A stretch of DNA of 64,000 nucleotides from Owenia fusiformis (taxonomy: Eukaryota > Annelida > Polychaeta > Sabellida > Oweniidae). The notes below the pieces were generated by a model. That model saw only the letters and a program-made list of their open reading frames with translations, searched no databases and had not been told where the DNA came from. Made by a program: the position numbers and the translations under genes. Every line of letters begins with the position of its first letter. Position 1 is the stretch's first letter. The stretch lies in the NCBI GenBank assembly GCA_903813345.2, contig CAIIXF020000002.1, positions 29,376,723-29,440,722 of the forward strand, written 5' to 3'. This document shows, piece after piece, positions 1 to 33,423 of this stretch.

Positions 1-210
1 GCATTCTATTTACTAACCGTTTCATTCGCTTTGTCTCGAAAGAAGAGAGGGTTTGAAAATCAAGAATAAGTCGAACGTTAACGTCGGGATTCGACTCGGG
101 GGATTCGGTTAATCTTTTTACAAAATTATTAACAGTTTTTACCATTTTTAGCACTTTCCAGTGATTTTGGACATAAATTGTCTTGAACCACCACTGAAAT
201 TCTATTAACT

Positions 211-441
211 GACCCCCATCCCCTGACAAGAGCTGGTTACGGTCCTGTAAGATGTACACACATACACTAGAAATAGTCTGACAAAATGACCCCCATTCCC
301 TGACAAGAGCTGGTTACGGTCCTGTAAGATGTACACACATACACTAGAAATAGTCTGACAAAATGACCCCCATTCCCTGACAAGAGCTGGTTACGGTCCT
401 GTAAGATGTACACACATACACTAGAAATAGTCTGACAAAAT
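211..441. repeat. 77-bp direct tandem repeat, three copies
   Basis: Three head-to-tail copies of a 77-bp unit begin at 211, 288 and 365, each starting GACCCCCAT. They are nearly identical, with one visible C/T difference near the start of the first copy, so the duplication is recent. The repeat lies about 1.7 kb upstream of the HUNK start codon. Confidence 0.95.
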
Positions 442-1934
442 GACCATGGTTTTGATCGTGGTGATCAGATTGTAACATGATTTATGTCATGATATTCTTC
501 ACATTCTCCTCTATAAATATCCTGTATCCATTAACAGAGACAATGGGAAATGGAAGCCTCGACGTCTTAAGTTCCCCATGAATGATATCTAATTACTTAG
601 CATGAATTTAGTCTGTGGCAGTGACTTCAATACTGATATCGTGAATACTTATCGGAATAAAGTAATTTGGTAAGTGGATAAGACTAGAGGAATTTCTGAT
701 TTTGAATTAGACACCTGATAGCAGAATACCCTTACATAAGTTCTATCTCCCAAGTAACGAGGATCTAAATAATTATTTCTTACGACCTAGTAACGACGAG
801 AAATGCTATTGATCGCTAATGTTCGACTAATAACCTAAATTCAAAACATTTTTTCATAAAAACTGAAAATGGCGTGAGGTCAGATAATAAATGGTAGTGT
901 CAACTGCAAAGGGAATGTAATATGAATTGTAGCGAATATTTTAATTGGAGATAAGTCTATAGTAACATACCTGGACAGAAGCACCCCGTGTTTAGTGACC
1001 GGTTGCCAAGGGTGCTGGTTGCTAGGAATGAATAGACAATAGTTATATTGTGGTCATTTGGAGATAATCATATTTCTTGGAACTCTGGAACCATAGATAC
1101 TCGAAATTGAATATGGCGATAGTAACTCGATGTCACCAAGGACATAAAGACATGTGATATCGAGACAAACATTACTTATTGTACGACAACAGAGAATAAC
1201 AAGACGCGATTAACTGAGGTGACAAATTAGACGCATGCAGACGTTGTTTGTTTCAGTTATCAATATATACAAGCATCAGCATATTAGGTATGACATGTTT
1301 TCCTAAGTGAACGTGTTTTCCTAAGTAACGATACACATACTCATGATTTCTTAACACTCCAAATGGATTAAGTTTCGAACTAAACTAAGGTACACAAATG
1401 AGAACATTTAAAACATGTTACAAGGTGAATAAGATAAAGATACGTGTATCAATTAGATATCTCACAACTGAGTCTAATATTCTAAAAGGAATACTTAGAA
1501 ACATTATCAGCCTGATGTCTTGAATTAAAAGCGTGATACAGAAACATATGGATTCGTGTATTATAAATAAATCATAATTTGGCGATAAAATACGTGCGCA
1601 ATGAATTTAGATCGTCCTATCGGAATATAATAGAGACTGTTATATGTGAAAATATCTTGCCACGGAGGAGTAGGTGAGGACAGGAAATATGATTCTTGTT
1701 ACGTGAGCACCTTAGCACTTTCAATTATTTATTAATGTTTACGAGTCGCAGGAGATAATTAAAAGAGCACGTTCGTTTAATAAGGTATTGGGATCTTACC
1801 TTCAGTAATAGAAATGGAAATCCAGAATGTGCCAATTATAAAATCGTGTGTTATGGACAATTATTTTGCATTGAACGCCACTGGAAACATACGCATTGGA
1901 TCTGTTATATATTCATACAATTTGAATACAACAG
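442..1934. other. upstream non-coding region of the kinase gene
   Basis: AT-rich sequence with no long reading frame, no RNA gene and no clear repeat that I can see. It should hold the promoter and 5' UTR of the downstream kinase gene, but I found no convincing TATA box or initiator, and an upstream untranslated exon cannot be excluded. Confidence 0.4.
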
Positions 1935-2127
1935 ATGAACAAAATAACAAGTTCTAATTTAATGGAAATCAAAAGCCTGTATATTGTGAACGACTATATT
2001 AAGGTGGGTGCGTGCAGATTACCTGCGTCTACGACACATATAACTAAACGCCGTGGTAATTCAGCAAATGAAAGGAATGATGATCCATGGCGTCCATCAT
2101 ATAGACAAATTATACTTTTAAGTGATA

Positions 2128-24119
<21,992 letters not shown>

Positions 24120-26460
24120 AGATGTTTATCGATCCCGATTCCAAATATAGTTTCGTGGCGAAATTGTTTGCATAAATATATCAAATATTTTGTTACAAAA
24201 TTGTGATTATGCTCATATGTTGGCCAATGCTTTCTTTAAACGTATTTAATAATGATAGCTTTAAAAGACGAAAAATTGCAAAGTATTATTTAATAGGGCG
24301 ACAATTTCTCTCAGGGAAAGGCATGGAAGTAACATTTTCCAGTTTTCTTTATTTTTCATGTGGATAAATGCAGATATGAAAACAAGTTTTGAAATTTCTA
24401 ATATGACAATTTTCCACAGGTGTAAGTGCAAAGATCACTTAGCACCCATACAGAAAATTAATTTGCTTCATGGGTTACAAAATGTTTCTACTTTCCTTGT
24501 GAATGTCTGTTTCGCATCATACGAATGTAATTTTAGGCGATCTGTCTGCATGGGGTGCTTAGTGAGGTTGATAATCTAGAATTCTTTGATCAAAACAGTC
24601 TAAAGATACGGCATATCCAAATATTTATATACCTGAGACCTATGGTTGTATACTGGATTAACCATTTAAATAATAAATCATATTTAGCAATTGTACGACT
24701 TGTGATTTCAAATCGAAATATATGCTATAAAATATTCAAATATATAGAATGCATGATTATTACTAGCCTTGCCCAAGTCGGTCTCTTTTACTTATCTTGA
24801 TTTTTATTATGACCGCTGGTAATAATTCAAGATCAGATAAGTAAAAAAATACCGACTTGGGCAAGGCTAGATTATTACAATGGCAACAAAATGTCATTTT
24901 TGTCATAATATTAACCAAATGTCAGGCAGAGTAATAATGCCACGAAGGAAACATAAATTTCCGTGAAATTTCTAAATATCTTATATATGTACAAAAATAA
25001 CAAAATGTAAACTTGTTTTCATTGCACAAATAATAATATACACATGTTTTGTACACTGTCTTTATCACAACTTCGAAGAATATCAAGTCGCATGTTATTG
25101 ACTTGCCAATGAAAAAAATCAAAATTGCATGCCATTGACTTGCCTAAGACCAAATATGGTATGTGGTTCACTGGATAAGTCTTGAACTGTTAGTTCATGT
25201 CAGATGACGTGCTTGCATTACAAGACTTCAAAGTAAAGGTTTATAACCAGAATGACAATACTATTAAATGACAATACTATTCGGTACAGGAAAAGGGGAT
25301 CATTTGATTTCAATTCCCTCAAATTTCGACTAGCATCTACTGGTAAGATTGCTAAGGCCTGTTTCTGTTTAGAATCTGATTTCTTAAATTTCATTAAGTC
25401 GGGAATGTATGACTTTATAAATGATTTTTAAAATCACCGAACATAAACGGGCTTTCACACCTAGTCTCATATGAGAGAATTCTCTGAATGCAGGACCCTA
25501 GAACTTGCTTAATCCACCCTGGAAGAATAAAATTTGGAATGAGTTATGGGTGACTGCATTCGTTGGATGATAGGGGAGTTGGTATTGCAGAATTAACATT
25601 GGAATTGGAGAAAATGAGAAAAATCAGACAACAGTTTATTGCTTTGTAGAAAATTGTAGAAAAAATTGTTATGACCAATTTTGAAGTCAATTGTTAAAAC
25701 TGTATATTACTTGTATATTGTGAGGTCAACAGATATATTTTCACAATTTTATACAGCTATGTAATTACTATTTTAATCACAATTGATAGAATTTAAGAGG
25801 CTGGTGCTCACAAAATTATTTTCATGGTAGATTTTTGTCATTGTTGCTGTTTTATGAATCTTGCATCAAAAACTTGTACCCCCAATTCTTCCTCTCTATC
25901 CTGTATGGAAGATAGAATCAAGGAGGGTAATGTACCAGGTATTGATGCGAGACTACCCATGTTATAGATAAATAATGAATGAACACCAAATATATAATGA
26001 AATATAAAAATTAGAGCGTTCAGTTTTTATTGTAAAATACAATCCTGTTTGCAGATATCCCAGAAATACAAAGCTACTTTAATTAATGTATGGCTTACTC
26101 ATTAACTAAAAATTAACAAGGAAGATTGGGCTGGGGTGAAATTAAATATCTATACTACAATAAAATAGTTCTATTACATGTATTGACTTAGACAGTTGAT
26201 ATTAATTATTAGCTTATGTTTTGTTCATGGAATTTTTATTCAGTAGATTGCCCAATGTAACAAACATAATGTTTTTTCAGTTGATTCTTAAAATACAGCA
26301 ATTTATTATCACTGTCATATTTCTTACTCTCTGATTGGTCTATGTCCTTCACGTGATTTGGATATAAGAAGCGATATATTTTATTGTTTGATACACTTCA
26401 GACAATATTTTCATTAGATAAAGAGGAAGTAACAACAGCTAGCCTGAACATGCTTTTGCT
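24120..26460. other. 3' UTR of HUNK and intergenic spacer
   Basis: AT-rich sequence after the stop codon. Apart from the inverted-repeat element at 24763-24870 I see no gene, RNA or long repeat. The cleavage site was not located; several A/T-rich hexamers could serve as poly(A) signals. Confidence 0.5.
24763..24870. mobile_element. MITE-like inverted repeat, 108 bp, 7-bp target duplication
   Basis: The arms CTAGCCTTGCCCAAGTCGGT and ACCGACTTGGGCAAGGCTAG are perfect inverses, and the inner parts (TTTTACTTATCTTGAT / ATCAGATAAGTAAAAA) also pair. ATTATTA flanks both sides directly (24756-24762, 24871-24877), as a target-site duplication would. Confidence 0.85.
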
Positions 26461-26467
26461 CTCAGCT

Positions 26468-26520
26468 TCTTAGGGCCCATTACGGCACTCCCATTACGGC
26501 ACATCCCCCATTACGGCACC
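26468..26520. repeat. three CCCATTACGGCAC repeats at the transposase-like gene 3' end
   Basis: CCCATTACGGCAC occurs at 26476, 26490 and 26507, ending just before the stop codon of the THAP-DDE gene. A related GGTGCCGTAA is at 27440. They could be a terminus of the element, but no matching copy was seen at the gene's 5' end. Confidence 0.6.
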
Positions 26521-26527
26521 CCAATTA

Positions 26528-27109
26528 CTACTTATTTAGAACCGTGTCCATGTTGCATAATGCTCCACACACCTGAAGTACTTGATTAGAAATACCTTGC
26601 AAGTATATGGGCATGACGCCAGATAGGATGTTAAAATTCTTAAGTCGGCCTATGGCTCTTTCAACATGTATTCTTGCCTTAGCAATCCTCCTGGTTTTAG
26701 TAACAGGAGCAGAAAGCCGGCGGCCATTTGCAACTGGGGGAATGTTCATTGAAGCACCTCGCTGCGCAAGCAAACCTCTAATCAAAAATCCACGATCAGC
26801 CATGACATCATCGCCATGCTCAATCTTGGGTAAAATTCCAGATGACTGCACTATTTTCTTGTTTGATGTATTTCCACTCAAAAGCTCGCCCACAAAGTCA
26901 AGTACACCACGGGGTGTAACAGATACTAATGCTTTGTATGTATTATGATGCTTGCTAGACCGTGTCCTCCTCTGTGAGGTCGATCGACGAGGTTTCTCAA
27001 CAAAGATCTCAATACAGTCAATGATTGCACGTGTCCTTGGAAAGTGTTTCCTGAATGACTTGGGAAGCTTGCGTAATATCTGCTTTTTCTCAGGCCATCT
27101 GGTCATAAA
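26528..27109 (-). CDS. THAP-DDE gene exon 7: DDE_4 nuclease
   Basis: Follows TTTAATTTCAG and ends with a stop at 26528. It contains the whole nuclease core: IIDCIEIFVEKP, KHHNTYKALV, HGDDVMADRGFLI, NIPP and ARIHVERAIGRLKNF, so all three acidic residues lie in one exon. Confidence 0.95.
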   Translation of the reverse strand, partial: FMTRWPEKKQILRKLPKSFRKHFPRTRAIIDCIEIFVEKPRRSTSQRRTRSSKHHNTYKALVSVTPRGVLDFVGELLSGNTSNKKIVQSSGILPKIEHGDDVMADRGFLIRGLLAQRGASMNIPPVANGRRLSAPVTKTRRIAKARIHVERAIGRLKNFNILSGVMPIYLQGISNQVLQVCGALCNMDTVLNK

Positions 27110-30100
27110 CTGAAATTAAAAAATACAATTGGATCAGTTAATGTATCTGACATTGTTTATCATGGAAGTTGTATATGCAATGCATTATATTTAAAAACAT
27201 TCACTCTGCATTGGGCAAGGCTGTTACTGTATTACCATACTCCGTCGCGGAGCTAGTCTTCAACATACAGCATACCACATATCGTTAGTCTCAGCTTCCA
27301 GCAAATGTGGCTATTCACCTGAGTTAAATGACGTGATTGGTTCTTGTCAGATACTCCTGTCTAATTTATGAAAATTATGTAATAATTTGATTTATGAACT
27401 GAATGAAGTTAAAAGCATTGAAAAGGAGTTTGAAATTGGTGCCGTAAAGCTTAAGCTTGTTTTGCTTAAAATGGCATATAAAATTGGACAGGTCCTTTAA
27501 GTTTTATTTATCTCTCTTAGGCCAGTGCCCAATGCTGACCTTTAGTTAATTAAGCTTACAATATGCAGGGTTTTATTCATGCTTGAATTTACTTGCAGTA
27601 CTATACCAATTAGCTAATATGTAGTTATATAGGTAATTTGCGATGAAGGCATCAGAACATAGGCACAGAATTATGTTAGAACTTCAGTTAGACTAGCTAG
27701 AGCCAGCAAACCGTCAAGCAGCATTGCAAAAATCCACCTACCCAGCCCCTATCACCTCATCAGGTTTGGTATGAAATAACAACTGACCAGCAATTTATGT
27801 AAGTATGTTAAGAATTTACCATTTAAATGAGTTCTTTCTACCTTACTTTAAGGAATAAGCTATTATAGGCTAATTAAAGTTGCCTAATTAGCTTAATTAG
27901 GTGGATTTGCTTAATTAGCTAATCCGATTATATTTCTTCATTCATTGCTGTTGCGGCACCTTTGCAGACTCCTTTCGCCAAAAATAGTAATATTTGAATG
28001 AAGCAGAATAAAGAAATATAGAGAACTTGATTTAATTGTAATTGGTTACATCGAGCATATTATTCGATAAACCCACATTCAGTGCATTATGGTAAACAAA
28101 ACTTTTAACTCAAAATTCCTACCAAAGAGATTTTTTTAAATATTTCTTGAATTTTGAAATATTTTGAAAAAAGAATGATTTGAATAAATCTATGATGAAA
28201 AGGGACTTATTTCAACAGATTTTGACTTTTCCTCCATTCAATCCAAAATGTAAGAGTGTGTATGGATATAAATCAACTAAATCCTTTACAACACTCCCAC
28301 GGTCTCATACACTAACAATGACTCTTACCTGCAGTTCAAGAGCTAAATAGTTGATCCAAGTTATGAAGGTTCGGCTCACAACTGATATTGATACACCAAA
28401 TATGTCTGCAGCATGTTGAGTGTCTATACCTCTCCTCAGTATCATAAGGGTTAAGAGATACTGTTCATACAAACTTAAATCTCTGATTTGGCCTCTTTGA
28501 GACTACAAATGAATAAAATACATGCGATTTACTGTGGAAATATTTTAACATTTTGTAGAATGTTGTTTCAGTAGTTTTCAGTAGTATTTATTCATTTTAA
28601 GAAAACAATTTTACGTTGTCCGACTTATGTTTAACAATGATATGATGTGGAAAAACACAGAAAAGCAGAAGGTGAACCAATTATACTTCAGTAATTTTAA
28701 ACAATTATAGTATATCTGTTCTCAACGCTGTAAAATATCAAAATTATTGTACTTACTTCTACAGTCTCTGTGGCTGGGCCCTTCCAGTAATTTAGGTGAG
28801 ATGCTTTATCTTTCAGTAGGGAGAATAAGTGAGCCAAATTGAACAGGGTTAAACCTGCAATTTATATCATATTAATCATAACTCAATAAATACAAATAAG
28901 AGAAAATATGCATACAAGGGAGCACGTCAAAAGATCAATGTTGCCAAATAAGCTCAGTTAGGGGTGGGGGGCTGTCTGAAACCAACAAAATAAGCTATCC
29001 CGACACAATCTTCTTTGGCAATTGCAAGCCTCCATACTGAAATTATTTAAAGTTTTTCAAATTTTGAACTTCTTTTTCACTATTATGGCACATGCAGCCA
29101 ATATATAAAACACCATCTAATGAATATGAAAGACACATCAGGATATGTTTATGTTGAAAATCGTGTGTGTCAATCATGCGGAAGGGGGGAGTGTCTGGGA
29201 CTTTACTGATACTATTTAGCTTTTTGTGCTACATTGAACTTTTGATGGGCAATCATGTTTTCAATGATTTCAAAATTATTTAATACCATTTTATTGTTGT
29301 TAATAGATTCACAATTAGTTGTTCACCTGTATAGAACTTTGCAGATTTATCATCCTTGGTAATATCGTTTAGCAGTAATCTTCTCTTCAGCTTTGATGCC
29401 TCGGTGTTGCTGTATGACTTGATATTATCAAACTCAATCATTTTCTGAGATGATGAGTCTTTCGTCTGTAAATAAAAAATTAGAACCTATCATTTCATAT
29501 TTTACAGCCTTTAACTGAACAAAACAATGTAATTCAAGGCATTAACATGCAAGATGTCACCACCTGCCATTTGTTACAAATGCCAACCACCGAATACTTT
29601 GTTATGCCATTAGTGAGAGTGAGGAACATTAACAGTGATTTCTAAAACAAATATTTAATTCTATTTTCAGTAAATACCTGTGCATCTTTCACAAGTTCAA
29701 TATTCCCCTAACCCTCGGGGTTTTGGAATTTAGGGAATATTGCTTGTGAAAGACACACAGATATTCACCTCAATTGATATTATTTGGCATGGCATAAAAT
29801 ATATGGCAATGTTGCACGAGTTAGATGTAGACCACAGGGGATGTACAGCAGTACTTTAGTAATACTTGAAAAAGTCTATGAACAATTTTTCAATAGTTCC
29901 GTAATTGTCCAGTCAATTCTCAGACAATCCAACAAAAACATTTGACAAATGATCATAAAACCTCCATCATCATGTTACCTTACCACTAGCTAATTGAGAC
30001 CTGCCACCAAATCAATCCTACCTCTTTTGAATAACACGGGCCAACATTTCTTGAATGAGTGGACGGCTCTGAAGGTTCAAGGTGCTCACCTGGCACATTC

Positions 30101-31724
30101 AGTTCTTGTTTTGCTTCTTGAGAAGTATGGGAATCTTGCATTTCTTGAGGAGTAAGACCATTGGTGTAGCTTTTCAAAGATACCTGCAATAAACACAAAA
30201 TATTGTTAGTTTAGTCTGAAGAAATATAAATAATACAAATATATACACAGGGGCTTCACTAGAATTTCTCACAACAGGCTAAATAAATGAAAACAAGAGG
30301 CAAAATTAATGGAAATCATGAATTTAGCACGGAAAAGTTGAAAAGTCCCTTAAAACAACAGGCGATTTTGTGAAAATAACTGGTGAAAATCACCTATAGC
30401 CTGCTGCTAATGAAACCCCTGTATACATGTAGATCATGAATATTCATGCTACATTTTATTGGATTATAGTTTCAATGTGAAACTCTGTGACTCTTCAGAT
30501 ATTGTTATATTTAGATGTTCTATTTTGATTGTACTGTATTGATAAGGCTAGTGGGTGTAATGGGCTATTCTCTCCCTACTTCATGTCACATGTGTCACTT
30601 ACCCCTGTAAGATCAGGGTTTTTCACTGAGTTTTCTTGTCTAGCTTTCTTTCTCAGTGGGCCCTCTGGAATATCCTTACTCAGTATCGTAGGTACTGCAC
30701 CTGGTTGAATTCTCAGCTGACTGAAAAAATTGTCAATACTGCATTTATATCAAAAATAACTGTGTTTTTCTATAGTACAATGGCTATGTCTTCTATCATT
30801 GGGTATTTACATGTATTATGATAAACCTATTGTTGGTTACAGGCCGTATATTTGTACTATATGTACTACTACTTTAATTCATAATTCAATAATTCATTTC
30901 CACAAACTACAATTCTAATCTCATTCAAGAACGTGAACACTGTCACGGTCATATCAGGCTTTAACATTACCTAGGTCATGACAGGCCTTTCAACCATTGC
31001 CACAGTCATATAAGGCTTTAACCTTACAACGGTCATGAAAGGACTTGCAATATAATATAGCATTGTCACGCTCATATCAGGCTGTCACGATAACAATACC
31101 ACGGTCACGGCAGGATCCATGCAAAACTTAATAACATGGTGACCGTTGTGCCAGGCATAAGTCTTGCAATAGATAGCATGTGGACTACATGTAGGTTTAC
31201 TTTCGTGAATATTCCACCAACTACATGTAAGTGAAAAATTAAATGGGAGCACATTTTGGGCCAGTGCTTGTAATGTAAACCATGTATCTGTGATGTTACT
31301 CCTTGAATAATGAGATCCAAGCAAACATACATGGAATATTTGGAACTGGGAAACCTGAAAAATGTGAAAAAAGCCCTCTTGGCGATCGATTTTCTCTGTC
31401 TTTAGACAAAACATTCCATTTTCTTGAATACTTTGGACTTACTATAAACAAACATTGACCATAAATGCGTCTTACTTACGTTGTAAAACCCGATCGTATT
31501 TGCATCAACTGGCTTGAATCGTAGAACTTGTCCTCAAAATGATCTGAACAAATTTGTACTCTGGATTTCTGAGCTTCCTCTGCGCTTAAGTGCCATTTCC
31601 TTGATTTAAGTACAAAACTATGCCATATCTTGGCTGTTTTTAGATCCTTTGGAAAGGTATGTAGAGCGACGTTATCATTTCTTTTGGTATTTGAGCATCC
31701 TCCGGCAACACATCGTAAAACCAT
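26528..31724 (-). CDS. THAP zinc finger - HTH - DDE nuclease protein (IS5/Harbinger-like), intact, 7 exons
   Basis: Exons in transcript order: 31724-31480, 30720-30603, 30183-30022, 29465-29327, 28854-28757, 28502-28329 and 27109-26528. All junctions are GT-AG and in phase, giving 1518 nt (505 aa). A THAP domain has C5, C10, C59 and H62 and ends in AVPTIL (90-95). A polar linker follows, then KFYTGLTLFNLAHLF, a helix-turn-helix (255-312) of the HTH_Tnp_4 kind, and a DDE_Tnp_4 nuclease with D343 (IIDC), D417 (MADRG) and E462 (HVERAIGRLKNF). The catalytic triad looks complete. This architecture is known from IS5-like eukaryotic transposons (PIF/Harbinger, ISL2EU) and host genes derived from them. 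No flanking terminal repeats were seen, so domestication is possible but unproven. Confidence 0.9.
28329..28502 (-). CDS. THAP-DDE gene exon 6: helix-turn-helix
   Basis: 58 codons from ATTTGTAG to CTGCAG|GTAAGA. LSLYEQYLLTLMILRRGID, AADIFGVSISVVSRTF and WINYLALEL match the HTH_Tnp_4 DNA-binding fold found ahead of DDE_4 nucleases. Confidence 0.92.
28757..28854 (-). CDS. THAP-DDE gene exon 5: FYTGL...FNLAHLF region
   Basis: 98 nt after AAATTGCAG, encoding LTLFNLAHLFSLLKDKA and LNYWKGP, and ending GAA|GTAAGT in phase 0. It matches the conserved segment between THAP/linker and HTH in THAP-DDE_4 proteins. Confidence 0.85.
29327..29465 (-). CDS. THAP-DDE gene exon 4: pre-HTH region
   Basis: 139 nt after ATTTACAG, encoding a charged stretch that ends KSAKFYTG, where the Gly codon is split with exon 5. 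The KFYTGL motif before the HTH is typical of this transposase family. Confidence 0.85.
29678..29760. repeat. hairpin in intron 3 of the THAP-DDE gene
   Basis: CTGTGCATCTTTCACAAG...CAATATTCCC pairs with GGGAATATTG.CTTGTGAAAG...CACAG. It is about 83 bp with arms of about 30 bp, a small MITE-like element. Confidence 0.75.
30022..30183 (-). CDS. THAP-DDE gene exon 3: polar linker
   Basis: 54 codons between TTTATTGCAG and GAG|GTAGGA, phase 0 at both ends. It encodes a Ser/Glu/Gln-rich linker with no recognised motif. Its removal would not change frame. Confidence 0.75.
30603..30720 (-). CDS. THAP-DDE gene exon 2: AVPTIL box and linker
   Basis: Begins after TTTTTTCAG with the base that completes the split Thr codon. 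It encodes QLRIQPGAVPTIL, the C-terminal box of THAP domains, then a basic linker, and ends ACAGGG|GTAAGT in phase 0. Confidence 0.85.
30935..31115. repeat. diverged GTCACGGTCAT...AGGC repeats in intron 1 of the THAP-DDE gene
   Basis: CACGGTCATATCAGGCTTTAAC-like text recurs at about 30942, 30971, 30998, 31028, 31067 and 31100, with variable spacing (TGTCACGGTC, TAGGTCATGACAGGC, CACAGTCATATAAGGC). It is an old degenerate minisatellite. Confidence 0.65.
31480..31724 (-). CDS. THAP-DDE gene exon 1: THAP domain
   Basis: Starts at ATG 31724 with MVLRCVAGGC, the usual THAP beginning a few residues after the start, and ends ACAAC|GTAAGT. It carries C-X4-C, HTFPKD, W34 and ICSDHF (C-X2-H), the sequence-specific DNA-binding C2CH finger. 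Confidence 0.92.
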
Positions 31725-31939
31725 CTCACTACAAGAATTTATTTCGACGAGCAGCCATTAAACTCACGATACATCCGGGTAGACTAACCCCGTTCTGATC
31801 GTGACGACGTCATGTTTTTTCCCGGGAAATCTTATTAGTGTCTTACCAGATGCAAGTGATCATTCCGTGGTACTTTTCAAGAGAAGGGTATGCTAATGCT
31901 ACTCTGTGTTATTAGTTTATTACATGAGAAATTCATATT

Positions 31940-32511
31940 TATATTTCAAAAGGATTTAGACATGGGCTTTCAATTAGAAGGGTGTGCAACTCTGTGTAAG
32001 GGAACATGGGGCAAAGCGGCCCAAAAAATTTAATTTTAAGTTGTTCTAACATGTGTGGGCCGTTTTGCCCCAAAGACATGTGAATTTTCAAATAGACGTC
32101 ATTTTAATTTGCCTAATATTTGAAGCTCGAAATTTTTACAAATAAAGAATAAATGTGCACACTCTATGTAAAATGTTAAATCAAAACGATATTCTATTGT
32201 TGCCGGATTTTTTAGAGATTCTCGTGAGAGGGGTAATTTCCAAAAAGAGGGTGAAAAGTAGAATTACCTCTTACGTAAAGCGAGACGCTGCTTGGTTAAA
32301 AATGGACGGTCGAGAAGGTGGCAGATATTTCAAAATTCGATTTTGTGACTTTTGAAGAACCATCTTTTTATAGTTCAAAAGATATTTCGATGGGCCACTT
32401 TGCCCCAGAGGGCCGTTTTGCCCCATGTTCCCCTAATAACATGAGACCTTAAAAAATGAGCAATGCCATGCTTCCCTTTTTTGGTTATATTTCAAAAGGA
32501 TTTAGACTTGG
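31940..32511 (+). repeat. direct repeats bracketing the 32.0-32.4 kb element
   Basis: TATATTTCAAAAGGATTTAG followed by AC.TGG occurs at 31940 and at 32486, on either side of the inverted-repeat element. It may be the split host repeat or a duplication made when the element arrived. Confidence 0.6.
31998..32434. mobile_element. DNA element with 25-bp terminal inverted repeats, 437 bp
   Basis: AGGGAACATGGGGCAAAGCG plus GCCC at the left is mirrored by GGGC plus CGTTTTGCCCCATGTTCCCC at the right, with about 24 of 25 bases matching. Copies of GGGCC.TTTTGCCCC also occur inside (32056 and 32393). TAA lies on both sides. The interior shows no recognisable transposase, so it is probably non-autonomous. 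Confidence 0.8.
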
Positions 32512-32547
32512 CCTAGTTGAAAGCTCATGACTTAGATTAATGTATAT

Positions 32548-33420
32548 GTTTTTAGTATGGTGGACTATAGCCAGACAAGATGCTAGATATATCCGAAGAT
32601 GCTCTCTTATGGTTCGACTACTCACCAGCCAAGGTAATCTGAGAGTAAACGTTGGAGAATGGGAGGGAATTCCAATGCGGGATAGACTCTGTGAACTGTG
32701 TCAGCATGAAGTTGAGACTTTAGAGCACTTTACGTTGTTTTGCCCAAATAACAATGAAAACAGGACCCAAATACAAATAGTGATAAACAGATATTTGAAT
32801 GATGAGCACGTGACGACTTCTAACAAACTGAAATTGGTCTACGGAGGCGATGAGCGTGTCAGTCATGATGAACTCAAGGCAATGTCCAGTAATGTACGTG
32901 ACATGTATATTAAAAGAACGGAGAAAAACTGAAATCCACATAAGAATGGTGGGAGTAGTGATCGGTTGCCGAGGATTTGATGTAACGATTTACCTAATTA
33001 GTAAATAGGTTTAAGCAAAGATATTTTACCGATATGAGTCTATGTATATAGTTTTACCAAGATGAGCCTGTAATACACCTATGTATGTATTTATATTTAC
33101 AATGAGATTTGGTTTGATAAATGATAGGTGGACAATATCTTATTGTAGCTAAAGGGTAATAGGTAAAGTGTAGGTTAACTGACGGCGTCAACGCGGTAGC
33201 CTGGCGTCCGTCAACAGCAAATATTAGGTGGAGAACTTGTTTTTCTTATTGTATGTAACAGATAGTAGTAACTTGACGGCGTCAACGCGGTAGCCTGACG
33301 TCCGTCAACATCAGGGATTGGTTGTAAATAAACATTTTAATTGTTTTTATTTTTGTATGTGTCTTTTATATGTATTGTAATAATTAATTATTATTATCTC
33401 CAAAAATGGAGGCGAAATAA
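32548..33420 (+). mobile_element. 5'-truncated LINE: ORF2 C-terminus and 3' UTR
   Basis: An open stretch ending at 32932 reads WWTIARQDARYIRRCSLMVR, then RDRLCELCQHEVETLEHFTLFC, the zinc-knuckle tail after reverse transcriptase in many non-LTR elements. The 3' UTR holds two copies of a GACGGCGTCAACGCGGTAGC palindrome and ends in an ATT-rich tract and GGAGGCGAAATAAAT. Everything upstream of the tail is missing, as in ordinary 5' truncation. It differs from the LINE at 8291. Confidence 0.8.
33178..33313 (+). repeat. two copies of a 37-bp palindromic repeat in the LINE 3' UTR
   Basis: TGACGGCGTCAACGCGGTAG to CGTCCGTCAAC at 33179-33214 and again at 33272-33309, 93 bp apart, with one base different. 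Each can fold on itself (TTGACGG with CCGTCAA). It may be a structure recognised by the LINE machinery (inference). Confidence 0.8.
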
Positions 33421-33423
33421 ATA

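Noticed and set aside
26468-31830. Terminal inverted repeats for the THAP-DDE gene
   Set aside because: I compared the CCCATTACGGCAC repeats at the 3' side with sequence upstream of the THAP exon and found no matching inverted copy, so no element ends are claimed.
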